From Eurosta solidaginis (lineage: Eukaryota > Arthropoda > Insecta > Diptera > Tephritidae): DNA of 64,000 nt. Location: positions 244,094,978 through 244,158,977 of the forward strand of contig NC_090320.1 of assembly GCF_040869045.1 (NCBI RefSeq). Direction: 5' to 3'. Both the position numbers and the translations under genes were made by a program. The notes beneath the pieces were generated by a model. The model was not told the DNA's origin, searched no databases, and was given only the letters and a program-made list of their open reading frames with translations. Shown here one piece after another: positions 30,446 to 40,124 of the stretch. Numbering within the stretch: the first letter of the stretch is position 1; every line of letters starts with the position of its first letter.

Positions 30446-33400
30446 CTATTTTTTGAATGAAACTACTGCCGAGTGTTGAGTCGACGCCAACGTATGAGAG
30501 GATGTGTTTGAAATTTGTATGTTTTCATCTGCAACATAAACTGGCTTTAATCTGTCAACTGATATTGCGTTATGTTTTCCTTTATAATCCACTATGAAAT
30601 ATTTATCATGGCGTGAAATAACTCGAAAAGGTCCCTCGTAGGGTGGCGAGAACGATATCTCGATGTGGTCGTTTCGTATTAAAACGTGTGAGCAGGTATC
30701 GAGTTCCTTAAAATAAAAAGTAGAGCGCTGGCCGTGACGTGACATCTCGGCGGGCGCCAAAGTTTTGAAAAAGTTCTTTAAGGAGCATAAGAGCTCGCTA
30801 GTTGAAATTTTAGAGTTAGATGGAGCGATAAACTCACCTGGTAGGCGTATCGGCTCACCGTACACAAGTTCGGCAGGAGTTGTTGCTATGTCCTCTTTCC
30901 AGGCCGCACGAAGGCCAAGTAATACCACGGGTAGAGCGTCGTACCACGATTCGTTGTGGCATAAAAGTGCTGACTTAAGTTGTCTATGGAGACGTTCAAC
31001 TAAGCCATTGGATTGTGGATGATACGGTGTTGTTCTTAGGTGCTTGATTCCGAAAACTTGCGACAGTGTTTGAAATAGCTTGGATTCAAATTGCCGGCCT
31101 TGGTCCGAGGTAATTCTTCTGGGAACTCCATATCTCGCAATCCAATTTCGTATGAGTTCGCGTGCTACTGTCTCTGCGGTTCCGTTTTCCAAAGGCACCG
31201 CTTCTGGAAATCTTGTGAAGCGGTCGACTATAGTTAGACACTGATTGAAACCGCGTGACGACGGCAGAGATACCAAGTCTATGTGGATATGTTCAAAGCG
31301 TTGCGAAGTCGGTTGGAAGGTTCCTATTGGCGAAAACACATGACGTTGTATTTTGTTGCGCTGGCAGTTGATACACGCTTTGGCCCACGTACGGCAATCT
31401 TTGTTCAACGAAGGCCACGCGTAGCGCTGACTAACGAGTTTTTGGGACGATTTGATTCCGGAGTGTGCGAGAGAGTGAAGCGCATCAAAGATGCTTTTCC
31501 TCAAAGGCATAGGAACGTAGGGTCTGACAGTACCCGTTGATACGTCGCAGTATAATGTAGGCTCGTTTGCCTCAATACGCAGCTTCTGTAGGTTTAAAGC
31601 GGTGTTGGAATTGTTGATTAGACGTTGAAGTTCTATGTCTGTCTGCTGTGCATCTGCGAGCTGACGTATTGAAATGGTAGGTGAGATGGCTTCTACACGC
31701 GAAAGGGTGTCGGCTACTGTATTATCACGCCCTGAGAGATGTCTGATATCAGACGTGAACTGGCCTATAAAATCCAGCCTTCTAAACTGCCATGGTGAAG
31801 CCCTCTCTGTACGTTGCTGAAACGCATGCTGTAGTGGTTTGTGATCCGTATAAATGATGACGGAACGGCCTTCGAAAATATGACGAAAGTGCTTCACCGC
31901 CTCGTAAACTGCATGTAACTCGCGGTCGTACGTTGACAGCTTTTGAATAGACGGCGGCATTTTTCTGCTGAAGAATGCTAACGGTTGCCAGTTTTTACCG
32001 ACAAGTTGCTGCAAAACTGCTCCTACCCCGTAGTCTGATGCGTCTGTGAATATGGCCCACTGTGCTGTTACGTTTGGGTGTGCTAAAAGGGTGGCTTCTG
32101 CAAGAGCGCTTTTCGCTTGCTGAAATGCAGCTTTTCGTTCCTCGGTCCAGTCAATTTTTTGGGAGCCTTTCACGTTCGGCCCTTCCAATAGTTTGTTAAG
32201 TGGCGCAAGAATCTCTGCGGCATTCTTTATAAACTTCCTGTAAAAATTTATTGTTCCAAGGAATCCTCGCAAAAATTTTATTGTAGAAGGTAGCTCGATA
32301 TTAATAATAGCGTCAACCTTTTCAGTTAATGGCTTGATGCCATGCCTATTTACCGTATGACCCAGAAAACGAACTTCACTCTTGCCAAAAACAGATTTTG
32401 AAGGGTTGATAACAAGGCCATAATCTTGAAGTCGTTGAAATAAAGTCTCTAGGTGTTTCAAATGATCCGTCTCGTTGTTTGACGCAACGAGTATGTCGTC
32501 AATATAAGAAAAAATATATGGTAGATCGCGTGTCACCTCGTCGATGAACCTTTGAAAGGTTTGCGCGGCGTTCCGAAGTCCAAACGTCATGTAAGGGAAT
32601 TCGAAAAGCCCGAAAGGTGTAATAATGGCGATTTTGCAAATGTCTTGCGGTGCCACTGGGATCTGGTTGAAAGCACGTACTAGATCGATAGTAGAAAATA
32701 TTTCTTTACCACTGAGGGTTGCGGTAAAATCTTCCAAGTAGCGTACTGGGTACTTATCAGGAACAGTGCGAGCATTGAGACCACGGTAGTCTCCACAAGG
32801 TCGCCATTCGCCAGAACGTTTAGGTTGTAGATGTAGTGCTGATGACCAGGGGCTATTTGAAGGTCGTGCAATACCCAGTTTTATCATTTTGTTGAACTCT
32901 TCGCGAGCGATGTTAAGCTTATCTGGAGCAAGTCGGCGAGCCTTGCTTGTTACTGGAGGTCCTTCTGTAGTTTGAATATGGTGCTGTGTAGCGTGCTTCT
33001 TAGGTTTATTGACACCATCAGGTTTGGTGATTTCAGGGTACCTACTGAGCAACCTGTGAAAAATTGTGTCGCCGTCGATTGCTTTAATCGATGAAGCGCC
33101 GGTTGCGCTGGCAAAAAACGCGGGCGATGTAAACCCTGTAACTCCATCACGCAAACATTTTCGCTTAAGGTCGACAAGTAAGTCAAAGTGACTCAACAAA
33201 TCTGCCCCGATAATGGGTTTCGTTACATCCGCAACGATAAAGTTCCATGTCAATTCGCGTCTAAGGCCGAGATTTAATGAAATTATTTTGGTGCCGTAAG
33301 TTTGAATCACCGTACCATTTGCTGCGTGGAGCTGGTAGTTGACTGGAGGTAATTGGGTTCTCAACCGCGACCTAGGAAATACGGACAGATCGGAACCTGT

Positions 33401-33481
33401 GTCCACCAAATATGACGTACCAGAGGTGCGATCTTTAATAAAAAGGCGGCGAGAGTCGGGTAGTGAATCACTATCCGCCAT
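30446..33481 (-). CDS. CsRn1-like Pol polyprotein (PR-RT-RNase H-IN)
   Basis: A complete 1,011-codon ORF. Protease: SYLVDTGSDLSVF (DTG near residue 27) and PIIGADLL. RT: ARPSNSPWSSALHLQPKRSG, FSTIDLVRAFNQIPV, FPYMTFGLRNAAQTFQRFID and FSYIDDILVAS (YIDD near residue 326). RNase H: AIFTDASDYGVGAVLQQ, YDRELHAVYEAVKHF and DNTVADTLSRV. Integrase: H2C2 finger (SLAHSGIKSS, CINCQRNK), then HIDLVSLPSS, ITSDQGRQFES and GLVERLHRQLKSAL (DDE). The start ATG overlaps the gag stop by one base (TAATG), suggesting stop-restart translation. All catalytic residues are present, so the protein may be active. It is the only full-length pol in the window. Confidence 0.95.
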   Translation of the reverse strand: MADSDSLPDSRRLFIKDRTSGTSYLVDTGSDLSVFPRSRLRTQLPPVNYQLHAANGTVIQTYGTKIISLNLGLRRELTWNFIVADVTKPIIGADLLSHFDLLVDLKRKCLRDGVTGFTSPAFFASATGASSIKAIDGDTIFHRLLSRYPEITKPDGVNKPKKHATQHHIQTTEGPPVTSKARRLAPDKLNIAREEFNKMIKLGIARPSNSPWSSALHLQPKRSGEWRPCGDYRGLNARTVPDKYPVRYLEDFTATLSGKEIFSTIDLVRAFNQIPVAPQDICKIAIITPFGLFEFPYMTFGLRNAAQTFQRFIDEVTRDLPYIFSYIDDILVASNNETDHLKHLETLFQRLQDYGLVINPSKSVFGKSEVRFLGHTVNRHGIKPLTEKVDAIINIELPSTIKFLRGFLGTINFYRKFIKNAAEILAPLNKLLEGPNVKGSQKIDWTEERKAAFQQAKSALAEATLLAHPNVTAQWAIFTDASDYGVGAVLQQLVGKNWQPLAFFSRKMPPSIQKLSTYDRELHAVYEAVKHFRHIFEGRSVIIYTDHKPLQHAFQQRTERASPWQFRRLDFIGQFTSDIRHLSGRDNTVADTLSRVEAISPTISIRQLADAQQTDIELQRLINNSNTALNLQKLRIEANEPTLYCDVSTGTVRPYVPMPLRKSIFDALHSLAHSGIKSSQKLVSQRYAWPSLNKDCRTWAKACINCQRNKIQRHVFSPIGTFQPTSQRFEHIHIDLVSLPSSRGFNQCLTIVDRFTRFPEAVPLENGTAETVARELIRNWIARYGVPRRITSDQGRQFESKLFQTLSQVFGIKHLRTTPYHPQSNGLVERLHRQLKSALLCHNESWYDALPVVLLGLRAAWKEDIATTPAELVYGEPIRLPGEFIAPSNSKISTSELLCSLKNFFKTLAPAEMSRHGQRSTFYFKELDTCSHVLIRNDHIEISFSPPYEGPFRVISRHDKYFIVDYKGKHNAISVDRLKPVYVADENIQISNTSSHTLASTQHSAVVSFKK

Positions 33482-34317
33482 TAGTGATTCTCTTTCGCGT
33501 TTCCCGAAAACTTACAGCCCTCAGTACAGCGTTTAGCATCTTTACCAAACTTTTCGTGGTAATAGCAAATTCCTTTCGAATTTAGTTTGCGAACTTTTGA
33601 AAAACTGCGTGACCTATGTCGAGGTTGGTATTGTTTTCGGCTGCTTCGCCTAGACCGTTGATTGTTAATAGTAGTAGTCAAAGCGGCCACTTGTTTAGTT
33701 AAATCTGATATTTGCATACTCACGTCCGTAGTACTTGAGGAAATTGCAGCTGTCTGCCTATTCTGAAGAATTTCGTGCAATTTGTCAGCGCTGGCACCTA
33801 GCTCGTCTAACGAACCGGTGGTTTGTAGTGCAAGCATGGCGCGCGTGTCTTTAGGGAGCGCTGATAACCACTTTGCTTTAATAACGTCTTCACCAACTCC
33901 GGTTACCAAGGATTTGAGGTGGCGCAAAAATTGAGAAGGCGTTCTGTCGCCGATGGCTTCGCCATCCAGTAATTGTTGCAGCTTTGCCTCCTTGGATTTT
34001 GAAAAACGCGTTATTAGCGCCGTTTTAAGGGTCGAGTATGGATTTACCGACGGTGGTGCGACAATTATGTCCTCCACTTCTGCGGCGTAGCGGCCGTCAA
34101 TTACCGAAATTGCATGGTAAAATTTGTCTACTTCTTTCGAAACATTTAAAATAATAAATTGAGCTTCGATTTGGGCAAACCAAAGAGATGGCTTATCAGG
34201 ATTAAATTGAATTTGCCTCACTACAGATTGAGCAAATATAGGTTTGAGTTCAGGCGCAGTGTTCTCCGAATTAGTCATGTTAGTTTTTACGTACTTCGGG
34301 CAGAAGGAAAATATCAA
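33481..34317 (-). CDS. CsRn1-like Gag
   Basis: A complete 278-codon ORF with ATG at 34317 (minus strand). The capsid-like core shows KPSLWFAQIEAQFIILNVSK, PYSTLKTALITRFSKSKEAK, LLDGEAIGDRTPSQFLRHLK and WLSALPKDTRAMLALQ, a typical arthropod Ty3/gypsy gag. Near the C-terminus a basic stretch (RRSSRKQYQPRHRSRSF) precedes CYYHEKFGKDAKRCTEGC, a C-H-C-C type knuckle in place of CCHC. This unusual knuckle is a recognised trait of the CsRn1 lineage. The stop overlaps the pol ATG. Confidence 0.95.
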   Translation of the reverse strand: MIFSFCPKYVKTNMTNSENTAPELKPIFAQSVVRQIQFNPDKPSLWFAQIEAQFIILNVSKEVDKFYHAISVIDGRYAAEVEDIIVAPPSVNPYSTLKTALITRFSKSKEAKLQQLLDGEAIGDRTPSQFLRHLKSLVTGVGEDVIKAKWLSALPKDTRAMLALQTTGSLDELGASADKLHEILQNRQTAAISSSTTDVSMQISDLTKQVAALTTTINNQRSRRSSRKQYQPRHRSRSFSKVRKLNSKGICYYHEKFGKDAKRCTEGCKFSGNAKENH

Positions 34318-34489
34318 ATCGAGATGGGAAAATTGGCAAAATTAAATGTGCGTTGCTTTTCCTACGATTATTGTGCAAATTTGTGGTTATGCATAAATAT
34401 GTAGTAACGTGCACTTTACCGGGTGCCAATGTGATGATTTCACAAACGATGATGATAGCAAGTCGCAAAATTACTGCTTGCGAAACAAT

Positions 34490-34507
34490 TCTTCGTCGGG
34501 GTCACCA
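34490..34507 (-). promoter_or_regulatory. Primer-binding site, tRNA-Trp type
   Basis: Minus-strand reading just inside the 5' LTR is TGGTGACCCCGACGAAG. TGGTGACCCCGACG is the tRNA-Trp-complementary site described for CsRn1-lineage elements. Confidence 0.8.
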
Positions 34508-34508
34508 A

Positions 34509-34857
34509 TGTAGCGGAACAGTTTCTGCTACTTACCAAATGTTCGGATGTCAAATCAATCAATTGTTAGGGTATTTGATTGTATTTATTTGGTTATAAAA
34601 AAAGATCACAGCTAGGTTATATTATGCAAATACTTATTTGCATTTTGCTGGGGAAAATGTAGCTTCTTAAAAGTTATGTCCGTCTCTGATGAATGTTCGC
34701 CGAAAAAGGAAAGAGAGAACGCAGTTAAGCTACCGAACAGTGATTTTAATTTTCAGTGTCAAGGGCACGGCGAATTAAATCAGCTGTTGAGGTATTACAT
34801 TGAATTAGACCATTAAGCTGACATCACATGCGCAATTGTAGAGCGAAAGTCGCTACA
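34509..34857 (-). repeat. CsRn1-like 5' LTR (intact, 349 bp)
   Basis: Begins (minus strand) TGTAGCGACTTTCGC and ends CCGCTACA. It is uninterrupted and shows the empty site for the Harbinger insertion in the other LTR. Next to it on the right is TATA (34858-34861), the target duplication. Confidence 0.95.
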
Positions 34858-34861
34858 TATA

Positions 34862-36213
34862 CGTCGGGAAATAAAAATTTTTTTTTTTTTTTGTTTAATA
34901 ATAAGAATGGTAATTTTGAAAATTTGAAGTATAATTTAAAATGTATTATTTTTTAGTGGAAAAAGGTTAATATGAAATAATTTTTTTTGATAGAAAATAT
35001 AAGAATGTTCATAGGAAATTGACAAAAATGTAAGTTTAATTTATTTATTATAATTTATGTAAGTCAAAAATTATTTCATACCAACTGCTGCTGTTTCTAT
35101 ACCGCTTGCTCGCTTGCCGTTATGTTGCTGCTGCTGCTGGACTGCTGCTTCGGTTGCTGTTTTGCTGCAGCTGCTGCGCTTGTGCTCTGCCATGTACCGC
35201 TCTTATGTACCATGCAAGGTGTTTGTTTGTTGCTTTTTGGGCTTACGGTGGTTTGCCGCTATGCTGGTAGCGTGGCTAGGGCCGTTATAAGTGGCGTGGC
35301 TAGTGCCGTTTTTACAGAACCAAAAATTTTTGGTACAGTCTTCAAATTATGTGTTTTAATTTTGTGTGTTTTTGTTGTTTTTCTTTCCACGGGTATATTA
35401 TTTCTGCTGCCGTTTAGTTCGTTGTTTTATTATAATAGTTTATATGATCTTATTATTTCTGTATTATATTAAGTCTTTTTATTATATTCTCTGTTATGTA
35501 CTTTTATTTTTCTAATTTTTCTGCACTAGCCACCGGCACAAACACCACCATGAACTCCCACCAAGTAGTATAGTTATTCGAAAATATTTCTGTTTTCAAA
35601 CTTTTCAAAATTTTGTACATTTGTGTTAATTTTGAAATTTTTTTTTTTGATTTTTAGATTTTGTAAAAGTGTTTTTTTTTCCTCAATTTTATAATTTTTT
35701 GTAATTTTTAAACGTTTTTGATTTTTTTGTAATTTTCCACATATTTGTAGGGATTTTTCTAAATTTTTGTAAATTTTTTTTGTAGATTTTATAATTTTTT
35801 GTTTTTAAAGAAAAAATGTTTTTGTGTAGTTTTTAGTTTTTAAATTTTTTTTGTAGGGTTTTTGCATTGTTATATATTTTTTTGTAGGGTTTTTATAAGT
35901 TTTATATTTTTTTTGTAATTTTCATAGTTTTTTTTTAAAGAACTTTTTTTTTGTATAGTTTTTGGAATTTTAATATTTTTTTTGTAAAGTTTTTGCATGT
36001 TTATATTTTTTTTTGGATTTTTATTTGGTTTTATGTTTTTTTTTGTAAATTTTTTTAATTTTAAACTTTTTTTGTAACTTTTTTCTTTTTGTATGTGTAT
36101 TTTGTTGTAATTTATTAATATTTCATTTTGCTTCTTTTTGTAATTTTTGTAGGTTTAATTATTTTCAATTATAAAATTTTGATTTTAAATTTTTATTTGA
36201 GGTTTTTTTTCTC
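34862..36213. other. T-rich non-coding stretch with a (GCT)n-like patch
   Basis: Most is T-rich low complexity (35580-36200, repeated TTTTTGTAATTTTT-like words). A short GC-richer patch at 35085-35300 has GCTGCTGCTGCT and yields a 116-codon plus-strand frame of Leu/Ala/Cys that I do not believe in. By position this is leader DNA of the mdg1-like element, between its right LTR-like repeat and the CsRn1 insertion. Confidence 0.4.
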
Positions 36214-36532
36214 TCAGTTACCTAGCATTATAACTTTTTAGTTACAACCGCACAACCACCACTTAGTTTAGTTCAATTTACTTTTCTTTTTCTTTTTTCA
36301 GTTTTAATCCCTCGCGCGTTCTTATGGCTTGGACGGTTACCTTGACTGTCGAAACGAAACTCATCGGGTTCGTTTTTCCAGCCAAGCTCATCGGCCATCA
36401 TTTTACATCGCTGAATGTTATTGCCACTGCTGAGTGCAATTGGCATTGCTTTTCAGCAAGAGCTGACGGCGATGCCACTTGCACGCAGGGGTGCATTTTG
36501 TTACGTAAAGCGTGTAACGCAGTGCGGTTATA
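36214..36532 (-). repeat. LTR-like direct repeat, right copy
   Basis: Near-identical to 20083-20407. Its right edge (..GCGGTTATA) directly meets the duplicated target GTCGT and LINE-A coding, as the 5' edge of a minus-strand LTR element should. Its inner side passes into T-rich DNA without a visible primer site. Confidence 0.65.
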
Positions 36533-37994
36533 GTCGTTTTTCAGCTTCGTTAATTCGAAAAAGAAGATAAAAATTTTTCCTTCTACAATGAAGCTGAATG
36601 ATCTCATTTCCAACGATAGCTTCGAAATTGCAAATATGTTCGCGGATTTCTTCGAATCTAATTATTCAAATACCTATGATTACCCGCCATTGAATTATCC
36701 TTTCAAATTGTCTCCCCTGAATTCCCAGGTAATCCCATTTGTACGTACTGATGATGTTTTAACTCACCTGGAAAGTCTAAAAATTTCTTACTCTGGTGGT
36801 CCGGATCAAATTCCGTCAGTTGTGCTGAAATCTTATGCTCGATACTTATATCGACCTCTAGCCTGTTTGTTCAATGCCTCCCTGAAGCAAGGGATATTTC
36901 CTAAGAAGTGGAAAGAATCATTCATAATACCACTGCATAAAAATGGAAGTAGAACGTGTGTTATAAATTATAGAGGAATAGCTAAGCTCAACACTATTCC
37001 CAAGCTACTTGAATCGCTTATCACAAAACAACTTGCTTTTAGAGTATCTTCATTAGTTGAATTTTCACAACATGGCTTTTGCAAGGGGAAGTCTACGGTG
37101 TCCAACTTGCTTGAGTTTACAACCTTTGTATCCAACAGTTTTAAGACTAATTGTGAAGCTGATGTTATTTATACTGATTTTAGTAAGGCCTTTGATAAAG
37201 TTTCTCATTCCATACTTTTATTCAAACTTGATCGGTTAGGATTTCCTCCATTGTTCCTCTCTTGGGTTTCTTCTTATTTAAAGGAAGGAAAACAAAGAGT
37301 TATATTCATAATTGCTGGTCTCGCTTGATAAACGTATCTTCTGGGGTTCCACAAGGCAGCCACAGTCGCCCAGTTTTGTTCCTGCAGTTCATTAACGACC
37401 TTCCAAGTGTTTTGAGGCACTGCAAGCCGTTGATGTACGCTGATGATGTGAAACTTATAATGCCTATCCACTCACCCTTGGATAGGGCATGTCTTCAGGC
37501 TGATCTGAATTATCTAGTTGATTGGTGTAATGTAAACGCCTTGTCACTAAGCCTGCCGAAGTGTAAGTTCATGTGTTTTACAAGGAAGTCCTTCCAATCC
37601 CATGATTATGCTATTGGCGATTATTTAATCAAGCAAGCCACTAACTTTATTGATTTAGGCGTTACAATGGACCCAAAACTGGATTTTAAATTTCATATTG
37701 AATCTTGTGTGAATAGGGCTAAAGGTACTTTGGCTTACGTTAAACGTTGGTCTTAAAAATTCAATGACCCATACGTTACAAAAACTCTCTTTATATCGTT
37801 GGTCAGGCCTATTTTGGAATACGTTTCAATAATTTGGAATTCGCGTTATCAGGTTCATTCTGAAAGCTGGAATCGGTTCAGAAACGATTTTTGCTTTCTG
37901 CTTTAAAACACGTACCATGGAATCCCTCAAAAAATCTTCCACCTCTACTGCAACTGGTTAAAACTATTACAGTTACCCACGTCACAGAGCCGCA
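36533..37994 (+). pseudogene. LINE-A reverse transcriptase
   Basis: The frame 36588-37328 encodes YSGGPDQIPSVVLKS, FPKKWKESFIIPLHKNG, YRGIAKLNTIPKLLESLIT, EFSQHGFCKGKST and DVIYTDFSKAFDKVSH (motif A). A frameshift near 37310 moves to the frame of 37262-37756: SSGVPQGSHSRPVLFLQFIN (motif B) and LMYADDVKLIM (YADD near 37437), then KCKFMCFTRK and FIDLGVTMDPKL. A stop at 37754 and further decay follow. There is no RNase H. This is a CR1/Jockey-group RT by motif style; exact clade not determined. Confidence 0.85.
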
Positions 37995-37999
37995 GGGAG

Positions 38000-38515
38000 A
38001 TGCTTGGCGTTTTATTTATTGTGAAACTAATAAGAGGGCTGTTTCTGCTGTTCATTAACGACCTTCCAAATGTTTTGAAGTACTGTAAGCCGCTAATCAA
38101 CGCTGATGTTGCCAAACTTCTTATGCCTAACCGCTCACCTGTGGATAGATCAAATCTACAATCATATCTGAATAGCCTAGTCGAATGGTGTAGTGTAAAT
38201 GTAATGTCACTAAACCTGCCGAAGTGCAAGTTAATGTACTTTACAAGGAAATAATACCAATCCTACGAGTATATGATTGATCATTACACAATAAACCAAG
38301 TCATAAGTTGTGTATACCTTGGGGTTACGATGGACCCCAAACTCGACTTGAAATTGCACATAGAAGGTTGCTTGAACAGAGCCAAAGGGACTTTGGCGTT
38401 CGTCAAACGATGGTCTAAAGAATTCGATGATCCATATATTACTAAAACTCTCTTTATATCTTTGGTGCGGCCAATATTAGAATACGCTTCGATAATCTGG
38501 AACCGAGCGGGTTAG
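38000..38515 (+). pseudogene. LINE-B RT fragment
   Basis: Two frames encode INDLPNVLKYCKPLINADVA (YADD degraded to NADV), KCKLMYFTRK, then VYLGVTMDPKLDLKLHIEGC, GTLAFVKRWSKEFDD and LFISLVRPILEYASIIWN, the palm/thumb boundary. The SINE-like element interrupts the frame after IIWN at 38505. After it, coding resumes as IIWNPRYQTHCDKLESVEKQ. Confidence 0.8.
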
Positions 38516-38922
38516 GGGGTCAGAATATACCCGCGGTAGGTATGCCTGTCGTAAGAGGCGACTAAAATACCAGATTCAAGGGGTGTGTAGCGCAACCCTT
38601 CAGGTTGCCAGCGCAATATATAGCTTTCCAAACCCAATTGTCAACCTCACCTATCCGCGGCGAATCCTGTTTCACTAACAGACGAGGCTCTGGCGATACC
38701 AAGCTCCTTATCGAACTTGGGGGTGGGGAGGGAGGGCCTGAAGGTTTAATGTGTCCACATGAATCGTTCCCGAGATGGTCGGGCTAGCACCTTAATGGTG
38801 CTGTGGTACCGGAGCGTACCGGATCTGTATCCGGCAAAGGACAATCACATCGATAACACTCTCCAAAGCCTTCGGGGGGCGATCTTATCGCTACAAGAAC
38901 AACAACAACATAATCTGGAACC
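38492..38922 (+). mobile_element. SINE-like element, copy 2, with 13-bp TSD
   Basis: A 405-bp insert (38505-38909) flanked by an exact duplication ATAATCTGGAACC (38492-38504 and 38910-38922) of LINE-B coding sequence, which proves transposition and defines both ends. It begins GAGCGGGTTAGGGGGTCAG and ends CGCTACAAGAACAACAACAA. There is no ORF. The tail matches the 3' end of the CAA-LINE family (TGCTACAACAACAAC). Confidence 0.9.
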
Positions 38923-39330
38923 CTCGTTACCAGACGCACTGCGACAAATTAGAGTCGGTTGAAAAGCAATTCCTGATTTACGATGGGACCCCTCAATGAT
39001 TCTGCCTCCCTACTCCTGCCGTTTAAAACTTATTAAGCTCACTACGTTACGGAGTCGTAGGGAGATGGTAGGTGTGTTATTTGTAGTAAAACTTATTAGA
39101 GGGATGGTAAATAGCCCTTTTCTGCTCGGTGAAATTTTATTTAATGTTCCCTTTCGACCATCTAGACATTTTCAACTGCTTCATATAAGCACATGCAGAT
39201 CGAATTTTGAAATGCATGAACCTCTTCGTTGTCTGTGTACTAACTTCAATAAGCACTTCAAAAACATTGATACGTGTGACACACTCTACGTAATAAAAAA
39301 ATATCTGCTGACTACATTAAATACGCAATG
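38911..39330 (+). pseudogene. LINE-B ORF2 C-terminal end
   Basis: Reads IIWNPRYQTHCDKLESVEKQ, then in the frame of 38996-39331 LKLIKLTTLRSRREMVGVLF and SPFLLGEILFNVPFRPSRHF, to YVIKKYLLTTLNTQ and stop. One stop codon (GGG ACC CCT CAA TGA) and frame changes are present. The end matches 39753-39970 of LINE-A. Confidence 0.7.
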
Positions 39331-39752
39331 ATCTTGGTGGGTGGCTTGAAATCACGTCCTTTCCAACCTCCCACACAACGCAGCCCTACTTGTTGTGTGT
39401 CAAATATACATCAGCTGCTCGAAATCACGTCTTATCAGCAGCTTCAGTAACTTTGGGCCGGTGGCTTGGAATCACGTCCTTTCCAACTTCCCACACATCG
39501 CAGCCCTACTTGGTATGTGTCAAATATATATCAGCTGCTCGAAATCACGTCCATTCCGATCTCAATAATAATCAATTCCCGTTGCTCGGCATCACAAGTC
39601 ATCCCGACAACTGATTTAATAATGTATATACATATTTTATAATATAATTTTGTTCAGTTTGTATGCTTCTGTAATTTATCTGTAATCCGTACTATATTTA
39701 GTCTGATTAATTGTTAAATTTGTGGACTAATAAATAAATAAATAAATAAATA

Positions 39753-40124
39753 GTCCATTTTTGCTTGGTGAAATCAAGTTTAATGTTCCAATTAGACCAT
39801 CTAGACATTTTATTTCAATTTTTGTAGCTACATGCAGATCGAATTATGAAATGCTCGAACCACTTCGATGTTTATGCCATGATTTTTAATAAACACTGTA
39901 AAAGTTTTGACGCCTGTGACTCCTTTTTTAGTATTAAAAAATTTCATTTAACCACATTAAATTTGTAATTTGTAATTTGAAATGAAGCAAAGAACGATAA
40001 ACCGCGAAAATACTGTTCAACCCTCTATTTCAAATATAAAATACCAGTTATTGAAACTTGGTCATTATTTTTATATGTATGTATATGAGTACTCTGCGTG
40101 AGGTCTTTTTGAGATACTTACAAG
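39753..40124 (+). pseudogene. LINE-A ORF2 end and 3' UTR, resumed
   Basis: Reads SPFLLGEIKFNVPIRPSRHF, then CRSNYEMLEPLRCLCHDF and a stop. The 3' UTR follows, interrupted at 40124 by the P-like element. Confidence 0.65.

Larger units (their letters stand above)
26064..34861 (-). mobile_element. CsRn1-clade Ty3/gypsy element, nearly intact
   Basis: Minus-strand element with LTRs (TGTAGCG..CGCTACA) at 34509-34857 (5' LTR, 349 bp) and at 26068-26287 plus 30170-30298 (3' LTR, split by a Harbinger transposon). TATA is duplicated at 26064-26067 and 34858-34861. Gag and pol are full-length ORFs. The tRNA-Trp-type primer site and the CHCC-type gag knuckle are hallmarks of the CsRn1 lineage. By-eye comparison of the two LTRs shows about nine mismatches, so the insertion is moderately recent. 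It is the best-preserved element in the window. Confidence 0.9.
19800..36537 (-). mobile_element. mdg1/412-like Ty3/gypsy element inserted in LINE-A
   Basis: Minus-strand gag, protease, RT, RNase H and integrase (20850-25416) lie between LINE-A halves. The duplicated target is GTCGT, around 19799-19803 and 36533-36537. The left terminal region (about 19804-20410) and the right terminal region (36214-36532) share about 320 bp in direct orientation, consistent with LTRs, the right one apparently altered on its inner side. A purine tract (AAGGAAGGGTGG on the minus strand) precedes the left LTR-like repeat. The ends are not the usual TG..CA. A CsRn1-like element is inserted in its leader at TATA. 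Confidence 0.65.
37995..39752 (+). mobile_element. LINE-B, younger 5'-truncated copy inserted in LINE-A
   Basis: LINE-A coding (..MLGVLFIVKLIRG) is interrupted around 38040 by RT sequence that goes back to FLLFINDLPNVL, i.e. a 5'-truncated copy of the same family. It ends with a 3' UTR and a tail of AAAT repeats (39732-39752). LINE-A then continues at 39753 with CCATTTTTGCTTGGTGAAAT, homologous to 39113 of LINE-B. Two near-identical CGAAATCACGTC blocks occur at 39340-39600. A SINE-like copy sits in LINE-B. Confidence 0.75.

Noticed and set aside
35122..35472. 116-codon Leu/Ala/Cys-rich plus-strand ORF
   Set aside because: Produced by GCTGCT-type low complexity followed by T-rich DNA. No signal of coding and no family; the hydrophobic look comes from T-richness.
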